64,000 nt of DNA from an uncultured Pelagibacteraceae bacterium (GTDB taxonomy: Bacteria > Pseudomonadota > Alphaproteobacteria > Pelagibacterales > Pelagibacteraceae), in contig CACORJ010000001.1 of assembly GCA_902629575.1 (NCBI GenBank), positions 124,001 to 188,000 of the forward strand, in the 5' to 3' direction. Position 1 is the first letter of the stretch. Every line of letters starts with the position of its first letter. The notes under the pieces were generated by a model. That model was not told where the DNA came from. It made no database searches and saw nothing but the letters and a program-made list of their open reading frames with translations. The position numbers and the translations under genes are program-made. Below are positions 50,582-59,652 of this stretch, in pieces.

Positions 50582-51464
50582 TTTCTTCAGTGCTTATAAC
50601 AGAATTTTTCTTTAACAATATTGATAATAAAGTTCCAATTTTTTCAGATAAATCTTTTCTTTCAACTATTAAATCAACAAATCCTGTTTTCTGGACATAT
50701 TCACTTGTTTGAAAGTTTTCCGGCAGTTCTTCTTTGACTGTTCCTTGTATAACTCTTTTTCCTGCAAAGGCTATTAGAGATCCTGGTTCAGCAATATGAA
50801 TATCGCCTAACATTGCATAAGAAGCAGTTATTCCTCCAGCAGTGGGGTCAGTTATTAATACAAGATATGGAAGGTTATTATTCTTTAATTCATTAATAGC
50901 TAATGTTGTTCTAGTCATTTGAGATAGTGATATTAAACTTTCCATCATTCTCATCCCGCCACCTGCACTTACACAAATAAATGGAGTTTGATTCTCAATA
51001 GCATGCTGAATTCCATATAAAAAAGCCTCACCCTCAGCCGAAGCCATTGAAGCACCTAAAAATTCGAAGTCAGATGCAACTGCTGTTACTTTAATATTAT
51101 TAATATTTCCACAAGCAACTAACATTCCACACTCAAGACCAGTTTTTTTACGAGCACTTTTTAATCTATCTTTATATGTTTTTGAGTCTGTCCAGTTTAA
51201 AGGGTCATCTTTAGGAATTGGTGTTTTAAAAATTTCATAATTATCTTTCCCAAAAAGAATATCAAATCTTTGATTAGGCTTTATTCTATGATGTTTATTA
51301 CAATCTGGGCAAACCCATAAATTTTTTTCTAAATCTTTTTTCAAAATTGGGCCTTTACAACATGAAGTCCAGTCGCTATTTGCTATCTCCTCCTTAGAGG
51401 CTCTTTTATGAATAGCAGTTTTTATTTTTTCACCTGCTTTAATTATTTTTGTAATCCAATTCAT
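50535..51464 (-). CDS. accD: Acetyl-CoA carboxylase carboxyltransferase subunit beta
   Basis: Part of the carboxyltransferase that makes malonyl-CoA. 309 residues: N-terminal zinc-ribbon and the crotonase-like core with GASMASAEGEAFLYGIQHA, CVSAGGGMRMMES, TDPTAGGITASYAMLGDI, and AGKRVIQGTVKEELPE. The second zinc pair CPDC is intact, but the first reads TSCC, with Thr where the first Cys should be. Overlaps trpA by 4 nt and folC by 47 nt. accA is not in the window. Confidence 0.95.
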   Translation of the reverse strand: MNWITKIIKAGEKIKTAIHKRASKEEIANSDWTSCCKGPILKKDLEKNLWVCPDCNKHHRIKPNQRFDILFGKDNYEIFKTPIPKDDPLNWTDSKTYKDRLKSARKKTGLECGMLVACGNINNIKVTAVASDFEFLGASMASAEGEAFLYGIQHAIENQTPFICVSAGGGMRMMESLISLSQMTRTTLAINELKNNNLPYLVLITDPTAGGITASYAMLGDIHIAEPGSLIAFAGKRVIQGTVKEELPENFQTSEYVQKTGFVDLIVERKDLSEKIGTLLSILLKKNSVISTEENETPEDSQSLTKAAS

Positions 51465-52261
51465 TTAATTTTATCTTTAAGTTTTTTAACAATACTAGTA
51501 ACATTTGTGACAGCATTTTGTCCCCTTTTAATAGAATTAGTTATTTCCTTGCAAATTGCACTTCCAACAACCAAACCGTCAGCTTTTTTGAGTGATTTTA
51601 TTGTTTTTTCAGTAATTCCAAATCCAATTACCACATTTTTAGATTTCTTTTGGTTTTTAATTTTAAAATATCGCTCCAATATTTTTTTAGAGGATACTTT
51701 TAATTTGCCTCCTGTAGTTGAAAGCATACTTATATAATAAACCATATCATGAGAGTCGTTGATTATTCTTTTCAATCTTAGCTTAGATGTAGTAGGTGAA
51801 ACTAATTGAATAAAATTAATTCTATTTTTTTTACATTTTCTAGCAAAAGATTTATTTTCTGGATAAGGTAAATCAACAACTATCAATCCATCAATTTTTG
51901 ACTTTTTACATTTTTCTAAAAATTTATTTTCATTGTATTGAAAAATCATATTGTAATAACCCATTAGTATTATAGGTTTATTTTTTTTTATTTTTTTAAA
52001 GTCTTTAGCTATTGAAAATACATCATTAATTTTAATTCCATTTTTAATGGCTCTATAAGCGCTAGTTTGAATTTGACCACCATCTGCAATAGGAGTATTG
52101 TGTGGAAAGCCTAGTTCACATATATCAGCATAATTAGAAATTGATTTTAAGATTTCTAAAGATTTTTTTTTAGTATCATCTCCAGCTACTGTGTAAGTAA
52201 GCAAAGCTGGTCTATTTTCTTTTTTAGCATTTTTAAAAGCACTGTTAATTAAAGAACTCAT
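51461..52261 (-). CDS. trpA: Tryptophan synthase alpha chain
   Basis: Cleaves indole-3-glycerol phosphate to indole and G3P. 266 residues, TIM barrel. Catalytic Glu in DICELGFPHNTPIADG and catalytic Asp in GLIVVDLPYPE; also NFIQLVSPTTS and GFGITEKTIK. The phosphate-binding ADGLVVGSAI is present. Overlaps trpB by one base and accD by 4 nt. Confidence 0.96.
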   Translation of the reverse strand: MSSLINSAFKNAKKENRPALLTYTVAGDDTKKKSLEILKSISNYADICELGFPHNTPIADGGQIQTSAYRAIKNGIKINDVFSIAKDFKKIKKNKPIILMGYYNMIFQYNENKFLEKCKKSKIDGLIVVDLPYPENKSFARKCKKNRINFIQLVSPTTSKLRLKRIINDSHDMVYYISMLSTTGGKLKVSSKKILERYFKIKNQKKSKNVVIGFGITEKTIKSLKKADGLVVGSAICKEITNSIKRGQNAVTNVTSIVKKLKDKIK

Positions 52262-53493
52262 TATTTTTTACCTAATCTTTCCTTTAAAATATCTCTATCT
52301 TTTTTTGCATCACCACACGAATTAACAATTATAATTGTATCTTCGCTTAATTTAGGAGCAATTTTAATTGCTTCTGCAAATGCGTGACTTGGTTCCAAAC
52401 TGGGATTCAAATTTTCATATTTAGTCACCATTTGATGAGCATTTAAAGCTTCTTCATCTGTTGCATAAGTATATCTTGCTCTTTTAGTATCCTTCAAAAA
52501 ACAGTGCATAGGACTTACACCAGGATAATCCAATCCAGCGCTTATAGATTCAGTCTCATTTATTTGTCCCTCTTTATTTTGGCATACATAAGAAGCTGCA
52601 CCATGTAATATTCCAATTTTAGTTTTATTACTTAAAGGAGCTGCATGAAGTTTTGATTTTTGAGGTCCACCTGCTTCAACACCTATTAATTCAATTTTTT
52701 TTTTATTATAGTCAATAAACTCACTCCAAAATCCATATGCTGAACTTCCACCCCCAACACAGTTAATTAATTTTATTTTATTTGGAATATTTTTAAATTC
52801 AGATTTCAATTGTAATTTCAATTCTCTAGAAATTTGTGCTGTACTCCAGCCACAAATTTTAACAAATATATTTGGACCAACAGTGCTTCCAACACACATA
52901 TGAGTGTTATCACAATTTGATACCCAATATCTCATACATTCACTTACAGCATCAACTAACGTTTGGCTTCCAGAGTAAACAGGAACTATTTCGGCTCCAT
53001 TTTTTCTAATTGCATTACAGTTAGGTTTTTGTCTTTTAATATCCCTTGCGCCCATGAATATTTTACATTTAAGGCCAAATTTTTTTGCAGCCATACTTAA
53101 CATTTTTCCAGCATAACCAGCTCCAGTATCTCCAACTATATATTTTTTACCCATTTCCTTACAAATAAGAGCATGAACAGTTGCATTATATATTTTATGT
53201 GCGCCCCCATTTGCCTCAGAAACAACCTTTGCCCAAATTTGAGCACCACCTAGTTTTTTTGTTAAATTATTAAGTTTTACAAACGAAGTAGGAGTTCCAA
53301 TATAATTTTTGAAATAATAATCTCTTTTTTTTAGAAATTTTTTATTGTTTCTTAATTTTTTAAATTCATTTGTTAAATCTTCTACAGGTTTTTTTAAGGT
53401 TTCAGGAATAAAACTCCCCCCAAATTTACCGCCCCAAAAGCCATGTTGATCATGCTGATCAATTAATGGAATCCCTTTTTTAAGTTTCATCAT
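52261..53493 (-). CDS. trpB: Tryptophan synthase beta chain
   Basis: PLP enzyme joining indole and serine. 410 residues. PLP-lysine in GGAHKIYNATVHAL, GDTGAGYAGKMLS, the phosphate loop CVGGGSSAYGFWSEF and the C-terminal SCGDAKKDRDI. N-terminal WGGKFGGSFIPETL is the TrpB signature. It overlaps trpF by 14 nt and trpA by one base. In the active-site loop, GDTGAGYAGK reads Tyr where many TrpB have Gln-His. Confidence 0.96.
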   Translation of the reverse strand: MMKLKKGIPLIDQHDQHGFWGGKFGGSFIPETLKKPVEDLTNEFKKLRNNKKFLKKRDYYFKNYIGTPTSFVKLNNLTKKLGGAQIWAKVVSEANGGAHKIYNATVHALICKEMGKKYIVGDTGAGYAGKMLSMAAKKFGLKCKIFMGARDIKRQKPNCNAIRKNGAEIVPVYSGSQTLVDAVSECMRYWVSNCDNTHMCVGSTVGPNIFVKICGWSTAQISRELKLQLKSEFKNIPNKIKLINCVGGGSSAYGFWSEFIDYNKKKIELIGVEAGGPQKSKLHAAPLSNKTKIGILHGAASYVCQNKEGQINETESISAGLDYPGVSPMHCFLKDTKRARYTYATDEEALNAHQMVTKYENLNPSLEPSHAFAEAIKIAPKLSEDTIIIVNSCGDAKKDRDILKERLGKK

Positions 53494-54106
53494 GTGCCCG
53501 TTTCATCTTATTTAAAAATATATCTATTTTGGATTTATCCTTTAACCCAGAAGTTTCTAGACCCCCAGATATATCTATAATATCTGCTATTTCTTTATAA
53601 TATTCAAGATGGTCATTTATCTGAATGTTACCAGCTATCATTAATGGTTTTTTTATCTTTATTTTTTTAATAAGTTCATGATCGAAAGCCATACTTTTTT
53701 CATAGCCTTTACTATCAAACAAATAAATGTCAGTTACCTCAGAAAACAAATGATATTTTTGAACATCGCTTTCTTCTACTACAGTTAAAGCAGTTATAAT
53801 CTTTCTATTATATTTTTCTCTAATTTTTTTGATTTCTTCAGGTGTGCAGTCATATATCTGGTAATAATCAAAAGGCATTTGTTTAATTTTTTCTAAAATT
53901 TCCTCGTCAGGCTTAACCAGTACTGCCACAAAATAAGATTTCTTTTTATCTAAAGTTAATAGTTCGTTTAACTTCTCAACCTCAACATATCTTGAGCTTT
54001 TTTTATAATTGCAAATAAAACCAATAAACTTAGGTGGATATTTATGATTAATTATAAAACTTAGAGTATCGAGATCTGAAATCCCACAAATCTTACAACC
54101 TTTCAT
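53480..54106 (-). CDS. trpF: Phosphoribosylanthranilate isomerase
   Basis: Amadori rearrangement of phosphoribosylanthranilate, third step of the tryptophan pathway. 208 residues, TIM barrel. Catalytic Cys in CKICGISDLD, phosphate region YKKSSRYVEV and a late Asp in YLFDSKGYE, then MIAGNIQINDHL and SGGLETSGLKDKSKI. Overlaps pyrF by one base and trpB by 14 nt. Other Trp genes (trpEGDC) are not here. Confidence 0.9.
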   Translation of the reverse strand: MKGCKICGISDLDTLSFIINHKYPPKFIGFICNYKKSSRYVEVEKLNELLTLDKKKSYFVAVLVKPDEEILEKIKQMPFDYYQIYDCTPEEIKKIREKYNRKIITALTVVEESDVQKYHLFSEVTDIYLFDSKGYEKSMAFDHELIKKIKIKKPLMIAGNIQINDHLEYYKEIADIIDISGGLETSGLKDKSKIDIFLNKMKRAHDET

Positions 54107-54777
54107 TAGGCTAAATGATTGATTAATGTTTGAATGTTTTTTTTTATGTTACCATTAGTAATTGGTCTTCCAATTACTAGCCAATCACTTCCATTTTTAT
54201 ATGCCTGTTTTGGCGTTAACACTCTTTTTTGATCATTTAATTTTGATTTGAATCTTATTCCGGGTGTTATAATTTCTTTCTTAAATACTTTTCTAACTAT
54301 TTTAACTTCTTGCGCACTACAAACAATGGCATCTAATTTTGCTTTATTTGCTAACATAGCTTGTTGGTAAACTAACTTTTTAACATCTTTATTAAAACCA
54401 ATTTCTTTAAGAGCTTTATTATCCAAAGACGTTAAAATTGTTACACCCACTAATCTAGTTCTGCCAGAAGCCTTCTTAGCTGCTTTTAAAGCCTCTAATC
54501 CTGAGTTGATATGTATGGTGCAATAATTAAATTTAAGATCTTTGATTGCCTTTATAGCTGAGGAGCAAGTATTTGGTATATCTGAAAATTTGTAATCTCC
54601 AAAAGTTACTTGATTTTTTAATTTTGAAACAAACTTTCTGCCATTTTTTGAATTTAAAAACTCTAATCCAAACTTATAACCTATTTTTAATTTTGAAGTC
54701 TTTGATTTTTTAATTATCCCTTTTATTTTTGGTATATTTGTGCTGTCACAAGCTATAAATATTTTATTCTTTTTCAT
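54106..54777 (-). CDS. pyrF: Orotidine 5'-phosphate decarboxylase
   Basis: Last step of UMP synthesis. 223 residues, TIM barrel. The catalytic D-x-K-x-x-D array is present as FGDYKFSDIPNT; other elements: ACDSTNIPKI at the N terminus, VCSAQEVKIVRK, TPGIRFKS and the phosphate-binding WLVIGRPITNG. Overlaps ihfB by 14 nt and trpF by one base. The cluster ihfB-pyrF-trpF is typical of alphaproteobacteria. Confidence 0.95.
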   Translation of the reverse strand: MKKNKIFIACDSTNIPKIKGIIKKSKTSKLKIGYKFGLEFLNSKNGRKFVSKLKNQVTFGDYKFSDIPNTCSSAIKAIKDLKFNYCTIHINSGLEALKAAKKASGRTRLVGVTILTSLDNKALKEIGFNKDVKKLVYQQAMLANKAKLDAIVCSAQEVKIVRKVFKKEIITPGIRFKSKLNDQKRVLTPKQAYKNGSDWLVIGRPITNGNIKKNIQTLINHLA

Positions 54778-55057
54778 TGTTTAATTTATTAAATAAGTCT
54801 TTAGCCATTTTAAAGTGAATTGTTTTTTTTTCAGGTGTATGAACTTTTTCACCTGTTTTCGGATTTCTTGAGATTCTTGCTTTTTGTATATTTGTGAAAA
54901 AAATTCCAAATCCTCTTAACTCTACTCTATCCCCACGTTTAAGGGATCTCTTAATTTCTCCAATTATAATTTCAGTAAATTTTTTGAGATCTTTTTTTAA
55001 AAAATTTGGATAATTTTGGTAAATTTGTCTTAAGAGCTTTGATTTTACAATAGCCAA
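54764..55057 (-). CDS. ihfB: Integration host factor beta subunit (HU/IHF family)
   Basis: 97-residue DNA-bending protein of the HU/IHF fold. The beta-arm segment RKNPKTG-like NPKTGEKV is visible (ISRNPKTGEKVHTPEKKT), plus RGFGIFFTNIQKARISR, the family core. Placement directly after rpsA is the standard position of ihfB, which is why I choose IHF-beta over HU. A 16-nt gap separates it from rpsA. IHF may act with a partner alpha subunit encoded elsewhere. Confidence 0.88.
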   Translation of the reverse strand: MAIVKSKLLRQIYQNYPNFLKKDLKKFTEIIIGEIKRSLKRGDRVELRGFGIFFTNIQKARISRNPKTGEKVHTPEKKTIHFKMAKDLFNKLNNEKE

Positions 55058-55073
55058 TTTAATCTTCTTTAGT

Positions 55074-56801
55074 TTATTCCTTTTCCTCGTCTTTTTTCTT
55101 TAGATCTTCCGATAAAGATGAAAAAGGAAGATTTTTTCCAGACCCCTCTGACCCATATTTTTCTAAAGCCTCTTTCTTCTCAATTTCTTCAAGTAACTTT
55201 ATACTTAGGACTACTTTTCTTTTATCTAAATCAAGCTCAGCTATTGCACAGTCTATTCTTTCACCACCAGTAAACCTTGAGGGCCTAGCATCAGCTGAAT
55301 TAATTGCAATTTGAGATTTTTTAATTTGGAAATCCATTTCACAACCTTCAGGTCTTACGATTAACCCTTTGTTATCAGAAGCCATTATCTTAACAGTAAC
55401 AGTTTGATTAACCTTTTTACCATTGAACCAGTCGAACGGATCTGGTTGAGTTTGTCTTAGCCCCACTCTTATTTTTTGATCAGATACTTTGATTTCTAAT
55501 ACCTTTACTTTAATTTTATCACCTTTTTTATATTTAGTTAATTCTTCCTCACCGTTGTTTAAATAAGTCAAATCATTACAATGTAAAAATGCGTCAATAT
55601 CTAAACCCCCTATTTTTACAAATAACGAATACTCGTTTTTATTAACAACTTCACCCTCTACTATTGAGCCAATTGGATATTTTTTTTCAAAAGTTTCGAA
55701 GGGATTTTCTTGGGTTAATCTATGAGATATAGCTACTCTTCGTTTCTCTTTATCTATTTCTGTAATAACACAATTTATCTCATCTCCAACTTTAAACATT
55801 TTTTTTGCAGAAAGATTTTTTTTTGTCCAACTTAACTCGCTAGAGTGTAATAAGGTTGTCAATCCTGGTTCTAACTCACAAAAAGCACCAAAGTCCATAA
55901 TTTTTACAACTTTAGCCTTATACATTTTATTTAATTCATAGTTTTCAATATGTTCGAAAGGGTCTGGAGAAAGCTGTTTTACAGAGCACCCAACTTGCAA
56001 TTTTTCTTTATCTACCGATATAACTTTTAAATCATGTTTTTCACCAATATTGAAAACTTCATCAGGATGATTTACCCTAGAATATGATATTTCTTGTAAA
56101 TGAACTAACACATCAAGTTCATTATTAACGTTAAAAAAACATCCAAAAGAGCTATAACCTTTTACCTCAGCCCCTCTGATTATGTCTCCCACTTTATATT
56201 TCTCAATAATTTTTGCTTTATCTTCTTTTTTAAATGAAGAAATAATTTCTCTTCTTGAAACGCATGCATTCCCTCTTATCTTATCTAATTTTATCAACGC
56301 AAACTTTTGAGGTTCATTCATTAAATGACTAATATCCTTCAGAGGTTTATCGCTTATTTGAGAACCAGGTAAAAACATTAAAGAACCAGTATCAATATGT
56401 TCTACAATACAGCCACCTTTACACTTTGAGGTGATCTTTCCCATAATAGGTTCATTTTTTTCATATGCCTCAACTAATTTATCCCAACCTTTAATCTTTT
56501 GTGCTTTACTAGCTGAAACTAATACTTCGCCATTTCTATCTTCAATTTTTTCTAACAATACGGATATAGTCTCACCTATTTTAATTTTGTCACCTAAACC
56601 CATACTTTTTAATTCATTTATATCCAAGACTGGTTCACTTTTAAGTCCTTCAATAAATAAAAAGACAAATTTTTCTGTGATTTTATTAATTTTACCTTCG
56701 ATTATTTTTCCCTCTTCAATATTTACTTTTGAAAGTTGACTATTTAATAGTTTTTTAAATTCTTGTGAAGCTGGGTTACTTAAATCGTTATATATTTCCA
56801 T
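55074..56801 (-). CDS. rpsA: 30S ribosomal protein S1
   Basis: 575-residue mRNA-binding protein of the small subunit with six S1 OB repeats. Repeats are recognised by GCIVEHIDTGSLMFLPG, the VGDIIRGAEVKGYSSFGCF, DLKVISVDKEKLQVG, KVVKIMDFGAFCELEPG, EGEVVNKNEYSLFVKI and VKIMASDNKGLIVRP starts. Length is usual (about 560). Precedes ihfB and follows a 163-nt gap after aroA; cmk, usually between aroA and rpsA, is missing. Confidence 0.97.
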   Translation of the reverse strand: MEIYNDLSNPASQEFKKLLNSQLSKVNIEEGKIIEGKINKITEKFVFLFIEGLKSEPVLDINELKSMGLGDKIKIGETISVLLEKIEDRNGEVLVSASKAQKIKGWDKLVEAYEKNEPIMGKITSKCKGGCIVEHIDTGSLMFLPGSQISDKPLKDISHLMNEPQKFALIKLDKIRGNACVSRREIISSFKKEDKAKIIEKYKVGDIIRGAEVKGYSSFGCFFNVNNELDVLVHLQEISYSRVNHPDEVFNIGEKHDLKVISVDKEKLQVGCSVKQLSPDPFEHIENYELNKMYKAKVVKIMDFGAFCELEPGLTTLLHSSELSWTKKNLSAKKMFKVGDEINCVITEIDKEKRRVAISHRLTQENPFETFEKKYPIGSIVEGEVVNKNEYSLFVKIGGLDIDAFLHCNDLTYLNNGEEELTKYKKGDKIKVKVLEIKVSDQKIRVGLRQTQPDPFDWFNGKKVNQTVTVKIMASDNKGLIVRPEGCEMDFQIKKSQIAINSADARPSRFTGGERIDCAIAELDLDKRKVVLSIKLLEEIEKKEALEKYGSEGSGKNLPFSSLSEDLKKKDEEKE

Positions 56802-56849
56802 TAATTGTTTAATTTTAAATAGTTATTTTAAAACACGACCTTTTAGATA

Positions 56850-56879
56850 AATTTATCATTTAAATCAACAGAAAATCAA
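56850..56879 (-). promoter_or_regulatory. rpsA: Possible promoter of the rpsA operon
   Basis: Minus strand TTGATT (56879-56874), 18-bp spacer, TAAATT (56855-56850), about 50 nt before the rpsA ATG. The match is moderate (TAAATT is 4 of 6). It lies in the only sizeable spacer of this minus-strand gene run, which makes a promoter here plausible. Confidence 0.35.
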
Positions 56880-56928
56880 AAGTTTAAATATCTGATAATT
56901 CCTAATAATCTTATATTTTAGAGGTTTT

Positions 56929-56938
56929 TAAGCGCTTA
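56929..56938. repeat. Palindrome TAAGCGCTTA in the aroA-rpsA spacer
   Basis: A perfect 10-bp palindrome, unusually G/C-rich for this spacer, 27 nt past the aroA stop and 127 nt upstream of rpsA. TTTTAGAGG lies beside it (56917-56925). It could be a protein-binding operator or a short hairpin at the end of the aroA message; no T-run follows in the minus direction. Confidence 0.35.
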
Positions 56939-56964
56939 CTTACAATTAGAATATCAAAATTATC

Positions 56965-58281
56965 TTACTTTTTGACACTATTAATAGTTTTTAAAAAAGA
57001 GGGAAAAGAACTCTTGATCGAGTCTTTATCATGAATAGCCCAATTACCTCCAAATGATAGAGCTGCTATTACACTTGTCATAAAAACTCTATGATCTTTA
57101 AGAAAATTTTTTATGATAATATTTTTATTTATTTTAAGGTTTGGATCTCCAAAAATTTTAATTGAATCATGAGTTGTAATTGTTTTAACCCCAATTAATT
57201 TTAATATTTTTGAACCCCATTTAAGACGAGGACTTTCCTTTTTATTGAGTTCGGATAATCCTTTAAAATAAGATACCCCTTTTGCTTTTGCTGCAATTAA
57301 AAAAATTACCAGAAATTCATCTATAGCACTACTATTAAATTTCTTGGGACAGTTTATTGCTTTTAAATTTTTCGCACTTTCAACTATTAAATCTGCAATT
57401 TTCTCACCTTTATAAATATTTATCTTTTTAAAAGTAATTTTAACACCCATCATTTTTAATATTTTGATAATTCCAATTCTTGATGGATTTATATTAACAT
57501 TCTTAATTGTTAACTTTGATTCTTTTGATAAAGCTGTAAGTACTATAAAGAATGCACTTGAGCTTATATCTGAAGGTATTTTGTAGTCTAAAGAACTAAT
57601 TTTTTTTATTCCTTTTATTTTAATAATATCATGATTTTTTTTTTGAATAACTGTAATTGGTATCTTTAAATATCTAAAAAGTAACTCAGTATGATTTCTA
57701 GATTTTTTTGCTTTGATTAATGTCGTTCCATTGGTATTTAAAGCTGCGAGCATAATTGCACTTTTACATTGAGCAGATCCTCTATTTTCTATATAACTAA
57801 TTGGTCTAGTTTTGTTTGTACCTTCAATCAAAACAGGAAGTTTTCCGTTTCTAGAAAAAATTTTTGCACCAAATTTTTTAAGAGGTTTTGTTATTCTTGA
57901 AAAATCTCTTTTTGACAAACTTTTATCGCCAATTATTTTAATTTTACCTTTTGAGTGTATTAAAAGACCAATAATTAATCTGCCCAAAGTTCCAGAATTT
58001 CCAGCATCTAAAATGATTTCATTTTTATATCTGTAACCATTTATGCCCATTCCTATAATTGTACACCTGTTTTTTGACAATTTTATTTTAACACCTAATT
58101 TTCTTAAACATCGCAAAGTACTTAGTACATCGTCTGATTTTAAAATATTTGTTGCTGATGATTTACCAGTTGCCTGAGAAGCCAAAAGTGCCCATCTTAT
58201 AGATAAACTTTTATCTCCCTCAATTTGTAAAGTTTTATTGAAGGGTTTAATCGCTTTATTAATCGAAAAAATATTGCTCAT
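56965..58281 (-). CDS. aroA: 3-phosphoshikimate 1-carboxyvinyltransferase (EPSP synthase)
   Basis: Sixth shikimate step: EPSP from shikimate-3-P and PEP. 438 residues. Motifs: QIEGDKSLSIRWALLAS, LDAGNSGTLGRLIIGLL, the ENRGSAQCKSAIMLAAL, PSDISSSAFFIVLTAL, and a C-terminal KDHRVFMTSVIAAL. This has the class II-like NAGTxxR variation: LDAGNSGTLGR. It lies 9 nt after lptB and is the last gene before the rpsA spacer. Confidence 0.95.
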   Translation of the reverse strand: MSNIFSINKAIKPFNKTLQIEGDKSLSIRWALLASQATGKSSATNILKSDDVLSTLRCLRKLGVKIKLSKNRCTIIGMGINGYRYKNEIILDAGNSGTLGRLIIGLLIHSKGKIKIIGDKSLSKRDFSRITKPLKKFGAKIFSRNGKLPVLIEGTNKTRPISYIENRGSAQCKSAIMLAALNTNGTTLIKAKKSRNHTELLFRYLKIPITVIQKKNHDIIKIKGIKKISSLDYKIPSDISSSAFFIVLTALSKESKLTIKNVNINPSRIGIIKILKMMGVKITFKKINIYKGEKIADLIVESAKNLKAINCPKKFNSSAIDEFLVIFLIAAKAKGVSYFKGLSELNKKESPRLKWGSKILKLIGVKTITTHDSIKIFGDPNLKINKNIIIKNFLKDHRVFMTSVIAALSFGGNWAIHDKDSIKSSFPSFLKTINSVKK

Positions 58282-58290
58282 TAGTTGATG

Positions 58291-59067
58291 TTAGCTAATT
58301 TTAAAAGAATCACCAAAATATACATTTTTAGCATCAATATTTTGAATTAAATTTGAAGGAGTTCCCTCAGCAATTACTTTTCCGTTATGAATTATTGCTG
58401 CAGTATCTACACATGCCAACAAATCTCTAGCTTGGTGATCACATAAAATTATCGAGATATTATGAATACTTTGTAAGTCAACAATTATTTGTTGTAAAAT
58501 TTTTATTGTAAGCACATCTAAGGCCGCAAAAGGTTCATCAAGTAAAAGAATTTTAGGCTCGGGTATTAATGCAAGTGCAATGACTAATTTTTTTTTTTGA
58601 CCACCTGATAGAACGTCAGCTTTAATATCTCTTATTTGATCTAACTCAAATTTAGAAATCAACGAATTTATTTTTTCTTCTCTATAACTTAAATTATCAA
58701 TTGTGATTTCCGCTATTGCTTTTAAATTTTCATAAACTGTTAAATCATGAAAGTAACCGCCATTTTGTGGAACAAAACCTATTTTATATTTAAGTGTTCG
58801 TTGATTAATTGGATAGTTGTTAATTTTTTCTGAATTAATTTTAATAGAACCGTAACTTGGAGATAGTAGTCCAATTATCAAATTAAATATTGTAGATTTT
58901 CCAACACCATTAGGCCCAAGCAGGCCTAAAATTTGACCATTACCAAGTTTTAAATCAAGGTTATCTAAAATTATCTTTCTTCCAAATTTAAAAGATAGTT
59001 TTTCTAATTTTAAAATTTCGTTTTTATTACTAAAAGATTTAATTCTAAATTTTTTAATATTTGACAT
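58291..59067 (-). CDS. lptB: LPS export ABC transporter ATP-binding protein
   Basis: 258 residues. ATPase that, with LptFG, pulls LPS from the inner membrane. Walker A GLLGPNGVGKST, Q-loop FVPQNGGYFHD, ABC signature VLSGGQKKKL, Walker B ILLLDEPFAALD, H-loop ILCDHQARDL. N-terminal extension of about 25 residues. It follows lptC by 2 nt. The usual lptA is not between lptC and lptB. LPS export machinery implies an outer membrane with LPS-like lipid. Confidence 0.94.
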   Translation of the reverse strand: MSNIKKFRIKSFSNKNEILKLEKLSFKFGRKIILDNLDLKLGNGQILGLLGPNGVGKSTIFNLIIGLLSPSYGSIKINSEKINNYPINQRTLKYKIGFVPQNGGYFHDLTVYENLKAIAEITIDNLSYREEKINSLISKFELDQIRDIKADVLSGGQKKKLVIALALIPEPKILLLDEPFAALDVLTIKILQQIIVDLQSIHNISIILCDHQARDLLACVDTAAIIHNGKVIAEGTPSNLIQNIDAKNVYFGDSFKIS

Positions 59068-59069
59068 AA

Positions 59070-59645
59070 CTAATTTTTTATAACCTCTATATTTTCATTC
59101 TCATTATCCATATATATAGTAACTCTCTTAGTTATTAAATTTAACAATATATTATCAGATTGAATTGTTCCGTCTAAACTTACATATCTAACATTTTCGA
59201 AAATTTTAACAGTATTATCTTGAAAGTTAATATCAATTTTATTAGAAAAAATTTTATTTTTCATATAATTGATCTGCACGTTTTTTCTAAATTTTGTGTT
59301 ATAATTAGAGTTATTATATAAAGCTTCATCAGATCTTATAGTTAATGTTAAACCATTTTTGTCTATAAATTTTGCTACAACTCCTTGCATTTTGACCAAT
59401 TCTATTTCATTAATATACGTTAATTCACTAAAGTCAGACTTTATGATGTATAAGTTATTTTCTTCTAATTTTACCTCATACTTTAAATTTCTAATGATAT
59501 TATTTTCTGTTTGTTCTTCCATTTGATCGGTTGGAACGTTATTATCAACTTTTTGTTTCTCATCATCAGAAAAATATATTTTCTGTAAAACAGAAATAGA
59601 TATCAGTACAATGCTGAATAGAGTTATTTGAATAATTCTTTTCAT
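59070..59645 (-). CDS. lptC: LPS export periplasmic protein LptC
   Basis: 191 residues with an N-terminal membrane anchor (IIQITLFSIVLISISVLQKIYF), an acidic stretch, then an LptC/OstA beta-jellyroll (EELTYINEIELVKMQGVVAK, TLTIRSDEALYNN, KIDINFQDNTVKI). Single-anchor topology indicates LptC, the bridge between LptBFG and LptA. Upstream lies kdsD (7 nt), downstream lptB. It may need to work without a neighbouring LptA. Confidence 0.8.
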   Translation of the reverse strand: MKRIIQITLFSIVLISISVLQKIYFSDDEKQKVDNNVPTDQMEEQTENNIIRNLKYEVKLEENNLYIIKSDFSELTYINEIELVKMQGVVAKFIDKNGLTLTIRSDEALYNNSNYNTKFRKNVQINYMKNKIFSNKIDINFQDNTVKIFENVRYVSLDGTIQSDNILLNLITKRVTIYMDNENENIEVIKN

Positions 59646-59652
59646 CAGTTTC

